Positions 21,380 through 32,300 of a DNA stretch of 64,000 bases are shown in pieces; the stretch's first letter is position 1; each line of letters opens with the position of its first letter. The stretch is from assembly GCF_963678975.1 (NCBI RefSeq), contig NC_089274.1, positions 8,338,143 through 8,402,142 of the forward strand, read 5' to 3'. A model generated the notes under the pieces. That model was not told the DNA's origin. It did no database searches and was given only the letters and a program-made list of their open reading frames with translations. The translations under genes were made by a program, and so were the position numbers. This DNA comes from Dysidea avara. Lineage: Eukaryota; Porifera; Demospongiae; Dictyoceratida; Dysideidae.

Positions 21380-23100
21380 ATACAGCATTAACTATATGTA
21401 GCTAAATAAACTAAAATAAAATCTGTGGTCGTACAAAAACAAATCCAATGTAGTCTTAATAATAAGTACATTAGGTGCGAATACAATATCAGGAGGTAAA
21501 GTGTTCCAATCGTTAATGATTCTCTGTGAAAAAACTATGTCCTCTAACAGTAGTGCTGAAACGATTTTTGTAAATTTTGAGTCCATTTGATCGGGTAGGG
21601 TCAGTATTTAAAGTAAAAAAAGAATCTTCGTCTGCTGATACTAAGTTCTTAAGAATTTTATAAGTCATAATCAGGTCCATTCTAGTGCAGTGGTAAAGTA
21701 AACTGGGTAGGTTAAGTTCTTGGAGTCTTTGGGAGTAAGTCATATCATACAAGGAAGGTATAAGTTTTGTGGCTCTTCTTTGAACTGCTTCTAATTTACG
21801 ATTCATAAAATAAGGATTCCAAATGGTTGATGCATAATCCATGATTGGGCAAACAAGTGTGGTATTATAATCTTATAGTGTTAGCATCCCTGGAAGTGTT
21901 TAATAGTTCCTAACACTCTATAGGCCAGGCTTTTAGTACAATTTGATTAACATGAGATGTAAATTTCAAATTCTTATCAAATACAACACCCAGGTCTTTT
22001 TCTTCAGTGACAATATATGGAAATACTGTTTGCCTCATTTTCAGAAGTAAAATAATACTCTCTACTTGATGAGGAGTGACCAATGGTGTTGTACTGGCAT
22101 TTAGGAAAGTTGAGAAAAGATAGCCAAGTGTCACATGTACACCACTGCAGAACAGAGTAAATGTCATCAGCATTGTAAAGTCAAATAGTCATCAGGGGAG
22201 CAAATGGGATGATAAAGTGTTGTGTCACCAGCAAAGATACCCACATAGCAGGGGCGGATACAGGGGGGGTGGTCAAAGGGGGCTCTTGACCCCCCTCCAA
22301 AAATTTTTAGTACACCAAGATCGAAATACTCTAATAGAGCAGTCACTCTGATAAAGCAGTCAGAGTATTAGAACAGTGTGTAGTGAGCTATTTAAGGATT
22401 TTAATGTACTTTATTAGCTATAAATGCGTGGTTGGTGAGGTGGGCAGCTATTGTCAGCTGGCTGTGACCTTTTTTTTTTTGGTCTCACCCTATCAAACCA
22501 GAGACAATGTAGTGCCTCAGTTCATTTTTGACCCCCCCCCCCCTTTCCATAAGTCTGGATCCGCCCCTGCCACATAGCTTTGTATATAGTTAGGTAAATC
22601 ATTAATAATAATATAATGAATAAGGTGGGACCGAGCACACAGTGCACACGGCCCCACTAGTAACAGTACACCACTTAGAAAATGTCCTACAAACAACAAC
22701 TCGTTGCTTCCTGTTTGATAAAAATACATCAATCTAATGAAGTATGATGCCATTCACTCCATATGCCTCTACCTTAGTCAACAGATGTCGGTGCGAAACT
22801 GTACCAAAAGTTTTTTGGAAGTCAAGGTACACTGCATCAATACTACAGTGCTGTCATCAATACACCTGGTCCAAAACCTACCAGTTAAAAGCTGTGTCTC
22901 ACAAGATCTCATGCTTCGAAATCCATGTTGCTCATTACAAAAAGGTTATTTGCTTGAAAGTAGGACATAATTCTATTTTAAATAATGGATTCAAGCATTC
23001 TGCAAAATATTGAAGTGAGGCTGATAGGATGATAATTGCTAGGAAGTTTTGTATCACTTTTCTTTTGAATGGGCTAGCTTCCAGCATGATGACATAGTGG
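21380..23100 (-). mobile_element. decayed LINE on the minus strand, interrupted by a hAT-type element
   Basis: Read on the minus strand from right to left. Segments around 22790-22990 give QHGFRS- and TQLLTGFGPG-like residues (reverse-transcriptase N-terminal half). About 22590-22680 gives SGVLLLVGP and IIINDLPNYIQSY (motif B region, with lesions). After the inserted element, 21910-22240 gives TEEKDLGVVFDKNLKFTSHV, and 21513-21842 gives MDYASTIWNPYFMNRKLEAV and QRRATKLIPSLYDMTYSQRL. The tail ends near 21380. There are several frameshifts and it is non-functional. Confidence 0.8.
22249..22569. mobile_element. hAT-type MITE with 8-base target duplication, nested in a LINE
   Basis: The ends are CAGGGGCGGATACAGG and TCTGGATCCGCCCCTG (inverted, one mismatch in the core). 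The 8-mer CCACATAG flanks both ends exactly (22241-22248 and 22570-22577). An 8-base duplication with a CAGGGGC-type end is the hAT signature. It splits the minus-strand LINE, so it is the younger insertion. It carries no transposase and holds one copy of the TACTCTAATAGAG motif (22327-22339). Confidence 0.9.
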
Positions 23101-24525
23101 CCTATTGTAATGATTTATCAAACATGAGGAATAAGTCCATCTTTGATTTCTTTTAACACACGCAGATGGCAGTTATCTACACAAGCCTTGTGTGGTAGGC
23201 ATGCACACTCGGAAGAGCATGGCCACTGACCATTACGAGCATTATTATGCTCTACTAACCCCCCACCACTGATGGATTTTGCTTTCGATGATGATGGTAA
23301 ACACCAATCTATCGCAGTCATACTGCAATGCCAGTGAAAAAGTTCATTGTCTACAGAGTGAACAGTGCTGGCAGTCCTTTGCTCTGTCACAGCCTGTAAC
23401 CAAGTAATATGGGAATTAATATTACTGCGTCAATCTTGCTAGGGCCTCAGTCAGAGTAGGGGCCACATGCATGGTCTCAGGCAAGGTCTCTGCAGGCTCC
23501 GACATCAGCCATTAACACCACTGCTGTATAGTGTGTATCCAGTGACCCACCTTACCAGAATTATGCAATTGTGTTCATGTTGCTTTCATCAATCATAGAT
23601 ACTGTGATGGTTTCTCTCATGGAGGACAATGAAAACTGAGGAGCTACATTGACCCAGCTCAGACATGACTAAATAAAACAAAACTGTGTTTTTTTAGCTA
23701 ACTTTATTCAATGATCTATCCAAAAAGCTTATCTGTCAGATGATTGGCACCAACTTTAATCTTGCTGCAACTTCTTAACACTGGGAGCAGATTTCATGAG
23801 ACCTTCTAAAATGTTGATGCTAACAATTTCAGCTGGTTCACATCAATGTTATTGGGGTTATAAAGGATAAACAACATTGTGTTTAGCTGACAATACTGAA
23901 TACCCTATGCTGTACACTGTGACAGCAGTCGTACAGGCAAGTCCCCCCTTCCAAGCTTTTGTTGCCCCCTCTGTAGGGGATGGTGATTAATGAATCACCT
24001 GTAACCAGCTGCAGGCTTTTAAAAAGTTCATGTAGCTACAGCATTGTTTTGAGGGCGATATACACATATATTTCACTGGCAGAAAAGGGGATGCATGCTA
24101 TATCTATAAAAAAGAAACCTAACATCTATAGATGACTAGCTACTCATACCTTTCTAGCTGCTCATACCTTTCTAGCTATATAGCATAAAACTACACATAC
24201 AAAGTAATACATAACAATTATAGCAGTTCCTTGGGTGATCTCTTTGGCAGCTGGAACTGCTGGAACTACAGTCAAGTCAGTTATCAAACTAGGTGGACCT
24301 AGAAAGGGTATAATTAGGCTTACAACTAAATACATACACATAGGTATGTATAGATACAAAATATGTACCATAAACATATTATACCCTGTAACCAGGTAAG
24401 CATGTCTTGTAACATGTCCTTCTTCATGAGTGGGATGCACATGATAGCTATCACGTGAGGCATGTAAGCAAAGGGTTCACCTTTCAGCTTCCTAGCACCT
24501 GACATGGTAGTTTATACATGGCTAG
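23101..24525. other. non-coding stretch with a possible exon remnant on the minus strand
   Basis: No gene is called. On the minus strand at about 23770-23850 a short frame (GLMKSAPSVKKLQQD) ends in a stop, and an AATAAA followed by an A-run lies near 23692-23710, which could be a terminal exon or a processed pseudogene tail. The frame at 24162-24440 shows exon-like boundaries but no recognisable family. Confidence is too low to annotate either. Confidence 0.3.
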
Positions 24526-25902
24526 CAGGGGCAGATCTGGGATTCTTTGAAAGGGGGGGCTAAGGGACAAAGGTAACTAGCCAGACATTAGAAGATACCC
24601 ATCCTTCTCACAAGGCCCTAGTTGTAAGATCATGTAGTATCCATGATCAAATTAGCTATTTGGAATAGTGAACACTAGCATGCGAAGCATGCCAACCTAG
24701 GGGGATCTGGGGGCATGCCCCCCAAGGAAAGTTTTGAAAATTAGGCCCTCCAAAGGTGAATCTGAGAGTATTCAGCTTTTCAGTGGAAAATAATGCCGGA
24801 ATTTCAGTTTATTATATATATATATCCTTCAAATTTTACTTTTCCATTAAATCAAAACTGATTACAATATATGCAGAGTATACGTAGCTATCATGCATAC
24901 ATGATAATCTTTTCATTTGTAGCTACCAAGCATTTAGATATAGCTAGGTATATGCCATAATGCATCAGCTCCTCTTCTAATCAGTTAAATCTGTGAGGCA
25001 GAAACATGTATAGCTAAGTAGTATGGTGTTGAATGTCACAATTATTAGTATGCATGCTCCTTAGCCTAGTGCACTTTGTTAGCCATGTGTACTGAAAAGC
25101 AGAATGCAGTGAAGGGTACTAATAGCTATTAGCTAGTCCATTGGCAATCCTTAGCAAAGTGCAACTATATTTGCATTTATGGGCTTTCTGAATTTGCTGT
25201 TGTGATAGTTTACTTATTATATCTGCCGGGTTATGAAGACTGAACTATAGGCTAGCTATACAAATGCCAGCACCATAACCAACAGCATGGGGTCGGCATA
25301 TCAGAAGGTAGATTTTACATTCAAACACAAAAGTGGGTGAATATGCTATAGCTAGCAGTCTTATGAAACTGCAAATTACCAAAAGACTACACAGTTTGCT
25401 AAATGACTGAGTTGGTAGCTAGCTACATATTATACTGAAGCTGATAAATCTATATAATATATATATATATAACCTTACCAATTAAACCAATTAACACTTT
25501 TTGAATCATATAATTCATTTTAAAATATAAAAACCACACTAATCACCCCTCTCATAGCCATAGTGGAAAACACTGCTAATCATCTGAATAAAACGAAACC
25601 CACAATTAAAACTTTTGTAACTGGAGATGCAACCCACAATCGAAACTTGTTTTTGAAGAACTCTTGAGGAAAAGGAAGCTATATTCTCCTGGAACAGAGT
25701 TGAACAGTTGCATAGACATTATTTGCGTTGGTAGTGATGCATAGTTTCTGAAATAAGTCTGCTTTTGATGCACATAGAAGATTTAGGGTTTTATTGGCCA
25801 AGACTAACTTAGAAAGGAAAGGGGGGCTACGGCCCCTTAGCCCCCGCCCCCCCTAAATACGCCGAAGCCCCCCCCCCCCCCCCCCCTCTAAATCCGCCCC
25901 TG
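24526..25902. mobile_element. hAT-like non-autonomous element, about 1.4 kb
   Basis: It starts CAGGGGCAGATCTGGG and ends TAAATCCGCCCCTG, the same terminal type as the element at 22249-22569. Both flanks contain GCTAG, but an exact 8-base duplication is not visible (ATGGCTAG against GCTAGCTA). The interior has a GGGGGCATGCCCCCC core at about 24709 and a C-run of roughly 20 bases near 25869-25886. No transposase frame was found. Confidence 0.65.
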
Positions 25903-26405
25903 GCTAGCTACCATAATCTTATCATCGGGTGGCTTCCAGCATGGTATCCTCTGCCAAATTTAATAATGAGACACAAGTGACCATCCATACACTCAAAAGA
26001 GTTAAGCAGTGAGTGTAATTGTGTTTAATTGCGTAATAATTGTGTTTAAGTTTTCGCGTATTTTAATTATCCGAAGAAAATTTTAGTTTGCGTTGCCACC
26101 ATCTTAATTTAGCACTTGGTAGCTAGGCAATCAGATGCAGTAAACACTGTCGGGTGTGGATAATTGACACGCAAAAGAAGCTTTAGCAAGTGATACCCTG
26201 ATTGTTTCGATGCTGTAATTTCACCGGGAGAGAGTCTCTTCACAAAAGTAAGGCGGGAATACTTTTGTCACGTGCAAACTGACCAGGTTCGCGTTCGAAT
26301 AGAATCCAGCTATCATGATTGGCATTCGTGGCCCCATACATTGTAATTATAACATTATGCGGGCTTCATTGCTAGTTCAATCTTGTAAATTCTTGTAGCA
26401 CAGAT

Positions 26406-29253
26406 ATGGCAGATCGCACCACTTCTGGGGCATATCGGATACCAGTCGCTACTAGTAAGCCATTGGAAGTAGCTAGTAAAGTGCGTCCAACTGAGTCGAG
26501 AAGCTTTTCATCACCGAAAAGGATTGCTGCCGATTTTAAGAACTGCAATGTCGTAGCACAGGAAAGAATATGGAAGGAACACTTGCTAAAGGAAAAGAAT
26601 GCCGCAAAGTCATGGTGAGTCTTTGAGATAATGTTTATACTGTAGTAGCTAGCTATATGTTCTCCATAGGGATCAGAACTGGAAATTTCTGACTGAATTT
26701 GATCATAAGGTAGCTGTGCTTTTTTTTGTTTTTTTTTGCAAATTAATGCTACACATGAACCTATAGATGTGTGCTCGTTAGTGATTAGGTTGTTGGTAGA
26801 GTGACTAAATTATTTGAATGCGGAGCAGCTTTGTGCTGTTGGTTGATAATAGCTAAACACATTACCAGCTATACAGGTGTAAACAGTAGGCCTCAATAGC
26901 TTCCATACTCATGTTTACAAAAGTCACAGGAGGGGGGGTTAGGTATTGTGGAATATATTTATTCTGTATACCCTGATGCTACAATCCGTTAAGGTGCCTC
27001 AAATAGTTTCATGGCATCCAAGTATGCTCAAAGTGTTGATACAGAAAATTACCGCCTTGGTGTGGTTTCCTGGCATGAAGAAGAAAACCATTTAATTGAA
27101 GTAGTGTTGCACCGATATGCATATTTTCACATTTACCGATTTTTCACTCATTCCTGTAGCCGATATGCCAATATTTACCGATATTCTTCAATTCTATAGG
27201 TCAGGGGAGAAGGAACAAAAATCATCTGAAGTTTATGTGTGTGTGTGTATAACATTAATTGCAATAGTTATTGCAATAATTTAATTACTTACGTTGGGCA
27301 GCTGATTCTACAATGTTTGCTACCAGTGTGCCACTAATCCCTTTCATGGAAATGAAAGCCAAGTAGTTATAAAACACCTAAGCCAGCTTCTCAAACGGAG
27401 TTTTGATGGGATTCCAGACCCTTTGCAAATAGTGACTGGTTAATTGTGTGGGCGGTCAATAAATATATGCAGCCTTGCAGCCACACTATCACAGATAAAT
27501 AAGCCTAAATAGTTATAATCAGGTACAACAAATAAATGTTTACCGCTTACCTCTGCATTCACTGCTTTCTTTTAATACTGTCATGTGTTTATTACTGTCA
27601 TTAATGATTGATTGTGGGTTTAGGTTATCGGCAAATAATTTCCTCTTCATAGCTGATACTGATACTTGCAAAATCACCTTATCTGTTACCGATTATTCAA
27701 CCGATTATTGGTGCAACACTAAATTGAAGATAAAAGGAATAACAAAGTGCAGAAGGCAGACATTCGTTGGAACTACAAAATGCACATCCCAGCAGTGAGT
27801 TTGTTGCTGTGACGCAAAATGGTAGTTGTGTGCTGCTTCGTTTGGCCTCGTGACTGTGGTCAGGCAGCCAGGCAGTTATGAAAATTTACCAAAAAAAAAT
27901 CTATATCCAGATGTTTGTATTTTAATGCTGTAATTGATGCTAAATGGAGTAGGACTATTCCGTATAGGTGATTTTTGCCACATACAATATTCCCATGATG
28001 GATTTTAGATGTGGCTTTTTAGTGGCACGTGTCACATTAGGGGGGGAACCCTACTAAACAGTGCAACTGTAGTACTGTTTGATAGAAATGTAACCTTTAT
28101 GTGATCACGGCTTTTCATAGGGCTATTAGTACTGGGTAGCTAAAAACTTTGGGAAATTCTACAGACTCTGGGAAGTTAACATTAGAAACCTCCTGCATGA
28201 GTATTTGCAGAGTCCTCCTCCATAGTGTCCTGGCTGAAAAACAGTACCACAGTAATAATCACCACCACACTAATATATATCAATCCAACCACAATCAAAT
28301 TCACACGTGTCTAGAAGATTTTTGCACTATTTATCCTGACAAAAGTAATAATGGCAAGCAGGGTGTTTTTAGCTATGTCCCACTCATGAAAACGAAGAAC
28401 AGTACAGAAGAGCTCTGCCAGTCACCACAAAATTTTCAACTGAAAACCTAACTATCAATTACCAAAACGTGAAATGGCCATTCCACTTCAGTTTCTATTG
28501 ATATGTTCCACCTGTTATGCAGTACGAGAAGTACCTCTGCAATCATTCCAGTCACACTATGAAAATTAGAGCACTGAAACTATGACGCATTACCGCTAAT
28601 CAACACCTACATGGTAGTAGAGAAGGAAATTGGACACACAGTAGGACAAGGGTAAGTTCATGATGCACACATTGTGGCTGCACGTCTCAAGCTGAAAGGA
28701 ACACCAAACAGTGAAGAAATCAAGCCTGTGGCTTTATAGTTGTACTTGATTGAAAGTATTGGCTAGTCAGTGCAAAATTTAGTTAAAACATTTTTTTATA
28801 AAATAGGAAGGCCAGGGTCTGGAATACATTTATGGGCTTGGTTATGCCTAACCAATACTGTCAAGCTGTTATGAAGGAAAAGTAAGGCTAATTTTTGGGC
28901 AATGTTTTTGGGAAAGATTCCATTATCCCTACTATTGTAGTCATTTGCAACATTTTGGATGTATCATACAAGCATGCATAGAATTGTGTCCACAGTTTAA
29001 CACAGTGAATTATAAGCACTTACCTCAGTATACATTTTTTATAACACTATGGTTACTTCCCCCACAGGGTAATGTTAGAGTAAAAGAACAATTACCTGAC
29101 AAGGTCTCACTGTATGATACAGCCGTTCCCATGACTACCAGTAAAGAAATTGGTCACAGGTCAGACTCACCAAACAACAGAAATGTGCGCAAACTAGAAC
29201 TGCTCATGACACAACACAAACGAAAAACTGATATTGCTGCAAACTATTTATGA
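26406..29253 (+). CDS. CIMIP5: C2orf50/CIMIP5 orthologue (ciliary microtubule inner protein), three exons
   Basis: Coding exons are 26406-26614, 26670-26709 and 29068-29253, giving 144 residues, with GT/AG boundaries at every junction and consistent phase. It resembles the human C2orf50 product (from memory about 160 residues): the start RTTSGAYRIP, then ERIWKEHLLKE, then DQNWKFLTEFDHKGN across exons 1-3, then LPDKVSLYDTAVP. The human protein was renamed ciliary microtubule inner protein 5, so a place inside the doublet microtubules of motile cilia is inferred. Intron 1 is only 55 bases; intron 2 is 2.36 kb and contains a hAT-type element at 27102-27721. The gene converges on TTC32 with 146 bases between stop codons. 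The start codon is the first Met and matches the family start. Confidence 0.85.
27102..27721. mobile_element. hAT-type element with 8-base target duplication in CIMIP5 intron 2
   Basis: It starts TAGTGTTGCACCGATATGC and ends TATTGGTGCAACACTA, inverted repeats of about 16 bases. The 8-mer AATTGAAG abuts both ends exactly (27094-27101 and 27722-27729). Subterminal ACCGAT/ACCGATT words repeat at both ends, as in the smaller element at 57867-58186. No transposase was found. Confidence 0.9.
27730..29067. other. remainder of CIMIP5 intron 2
   Basis: No second gene is recognised. A frame at 28149-28451 has no motif. A stretch at about 28605-28740 can be read as degenerate coding sequence but I cannot assign it. 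Confidence 0.35.
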
Positions 29254-29298
29254 TATAACAGAAATCCACCAGTATATTTTCTCACTTATTTTTGTAAA

Positions 29299-29304
29299 AA
29301 TAAA
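29299..29304 (+). terminator. polyadenylation signal for CIMIP5
   Basis: AATAAA 46 bases after the CIMIP5 stop, on the plus strand. Confidence 0.6.
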
Positions 29305-29359
29305 ATTCAACACATGTAGATGTAACAAAATTTTGGCAGTGTAATCAAATTACGTTGCA

Positions 29360-29365
29360 TTTATT
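29360..29365 (-). terminator. polyadenylation signal for TTC32
   Basis: TTTATT on the plus strand (AATAAA on the minus strand), about 35 bases beyond the TTC32 stop. With the CIMIP5 signal at 29299, the two convergent 3' ends overlap or nearly touch. Confidence 0.6.
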
Positions 29366-29399
29366 TTTATACCCATTAATTAATCAGAATAATATATTA

Positions 29400-32300
29400 T
29401 TACACATTTTGTGTTGTTACGTTGAACTGATGTCCTGATTGTAAGTCAGATTGGACTTGATTGAGGTTCAGTCTTGCATCTTCAAAGTCTGGTTTTAGTT
29501 CAAGGGCTCTCTGCAGATCAACTTCTGCCAGTTTATATCTTCCTGTAATAAATAATACCACTAAGTGACAATGTTGAGGTTGATAAAACATACACATCAG
29601 TACAGAGAATACATTTAATAAGTACTTCCTGTGATGTACAAGCCAACATCAATTACTCCTACCAAAACTGAGGTTTGGCAGCTGGGTATAGGTAAATCCT
29701 TTAAGATAGGATTCTTAATTGAGGGCCCCTCTCCTGATATGCTAATTCTTTGCCTTGGGTAGAGAAGTGTACAAGGATGTATTTATCTCTATGACAAAGC
29801 TTAGCCCCTTCAGCTTGGGGGAGAATGAGTGAGAAGGGCACCTTCCACTACACCCAGCCACCTCACAGAAAAGTGAGGACTTACTTAACCAGAGAAATAA
29901 AATGAAAATTAATAACAACAATTACAGCTATCACTATCAGTATTAAAATACTTTACAAAGCTAGCTTCAAACAAGAACACTATAAGTGGATTGAATTAGT
30001 AAAGGCATGATTCAGACAACTCACAAAATGTGACCAGGCCTGCGAAAACAGGGCATGTGGGCACAAACTACACCGTGTCACTCTACTGGTTATATCTCAG
30101 TGCTGGAACAGAATATTTGTATTTTGTTACTTGCATCTTAAAGCCAATTAAATTCTTACTAGATGCTCAAAATTGCATTGCCATAACATAATGGTACAAA
30201 ACATTATGAGTGATGAAAGTTTGAAAAAGTAGGCAAAAATCATGTGCCCACATGCCCTATTTTCGCAGGCCCAGTCACAAATGTGGAATTTGTGCCTCAG
30301 TTAGCCAAGGATTGCAGAAGCTAGTAGTTGCACCTTTATTAGGTTCCGTAACTTGATCCATCCATAGCTGCTACTTCATTATTAAAGAAGAATCACTGTT
30401 GAGGTACTACCATACTTAATGTAGCAACTCATTCAAGACTGCCTGTGTAGGACCAATTCCACCTTCTCACGTGGTTCCCACAACTATATGCACATGCACA
30501 CAATAAGGAGATCTTGGTTGGTTATTCTAATAAACGCCCTCATGCAAGCCGCGCACCCCTCCATTCTTATAAACTAAAGTTAACCTTAAGAATGTTTCCA
30601 CGTCACACTGTTAACTTAGTTCTGTATTTTAATTGCAACACACGTGCACATGACCAACCAGTAAGGCCATTAATTGTTTCACAGGCCTGACTGACCTACC
30701 AATTGAAAATTATAAATTGCTCAAATATCACCATTGCAAATTATCTTTTTAAACATATTAGGCTACAAACTTAATGAGCTATGTTGTTTCGCTGGGACCC
30801 ATCCCCTTACTTATTTCTGCACTCTGATTTCGCTATTTGGAATTTCTCAATAATACAAAACCAGCAAACAGTGTAGTTTGCTAAAGCTCAGTAGATTTAT
30901 GGATAGTGCTTTACATGTGCATAGACGTCAAGAAAATGTACAGAAACAGTAATTTTCTGCCTTTTCACTAAGAAATACCAGGAGCCCTTACAAAACAAAG
31001 TAAAGCATCCAGTGAACCCTATTGTTGGCTGGTTTTGTACTGATATTATTGAAACTCATGTGATCATTTTGTCATGGACATCATTGCATCATAATTTACA
31101 CCACATACTCATTGAATCCCAGCAACATATACTTTACATAAAAATAGTGTTCACAAGTAATACAGCAGAGTGTGGTTTCAGCACCGTTGAAGTGAATTGA
31201 AAAGGCTGTGTTTGGTTTTGAAATTATGGTCCTTCTCACTTCGTTCAATTGACAACTCTAGGTTGGTAATCGATAGCCTTGTAAAGTTAGCTGTGGAATA
31301 AGAAGTCATTGAAGTAACTTGTAAATCATTACCAACTAGATCCCTGGTAGATTGAAAGATTTTTAATTCCTCCTGCAAGAAGATTCAGTAGCTTGTAAGA
31401 CTCACTTGCTGTATTGTAATAGCTGGTAATCAAGCAGCTATGGCATAGTTTCAAACACCTGTTACCCATCTTCAACTTGTAAGACCATACCAACTTGTTC
31501 CACCGTGTCTTCTAGGGGCTCGCAGAATACCTTATTATTCTTTCTAGCAATTCTTGTTTCTTCACCAATTATTCCCACACTTATTTATTCCCTAAGTAAT
31601 TCCTGAAATACAGCAATTTACTGTAGAAGTAATTACCAGCAAGTGTGAGTTGTAAGATACTCCAATAGAGTAGTCACATTACATTTGGGTGACTGTTTTA
31701 TTAGGGTATATTGAATGCTCAGAGCTTTACAGAGTTTTACTAATTACACTGTAAGTGGGGGTAACCCTATAGTCAGATGGAATCCATCCCATATTTTAGT
31801 TTTGATTTATTTTATTTTATTTTTGTATAAACATAGCCACCTTTGGAAATGAATAGTAGCTAAACTGTACAGAAACGGGTTGAGCTTTTTTGTTAGCTGG
31901 AGAAAGAGCTATCAAGCTGTACGTGTAGTATAATTATGTAGCAAGCAGAATCGCAGGGTTGCACTTTTGATCATAACCTATTAACCAAAAGTAAAAGCCA
32001 TACAGGGTACCCACCTAACCTACAAACGAACACAACAATGCCAGCTAGATTTTTGCCCAAAAGTATCACTTGAAGAGCAAAAGAAACCACCAAATTCCAT
32101 GCCAGACATGTCACATACACTCTGGAGAGTATACAGTAACTACATCATGATCAATTATATTTATCATTACTGAGCAGACAGCACAGCTGATGTGCTCAGG
32201 AAAAAGTACATTCACAGGATGCTAGTTATGTAGTTACAATGTATATGTAAGAATAACTATCATTTCTAACATTTTATAACATACACTCTGTGTGCAAGTT

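Noticed and set aside
23118-23390. 90-codon frame on the minus strand
   Set aside because: Could be an extension of the decayed LINE, but no reverse-transcriptase motif can be seen in it.
24162-24440. Exon-like frame on the minus strand with acceptor- and donor-like ends
   Set aside because: No recognised family and no clearly joined neighbour exon.
24526-25902. Exact 8-base duplication for the long hAT-like element
   Set aside because: The flanks share only GCTAG; an exact duplication is not visible, so I did not claim one.
26281-26310. GTTCGCGTTCGAAT resembling a tRNA B box
   Set aside because: No matching A box or cloverleaf arms around it; no tRNA gene is supported anywhere in the window.
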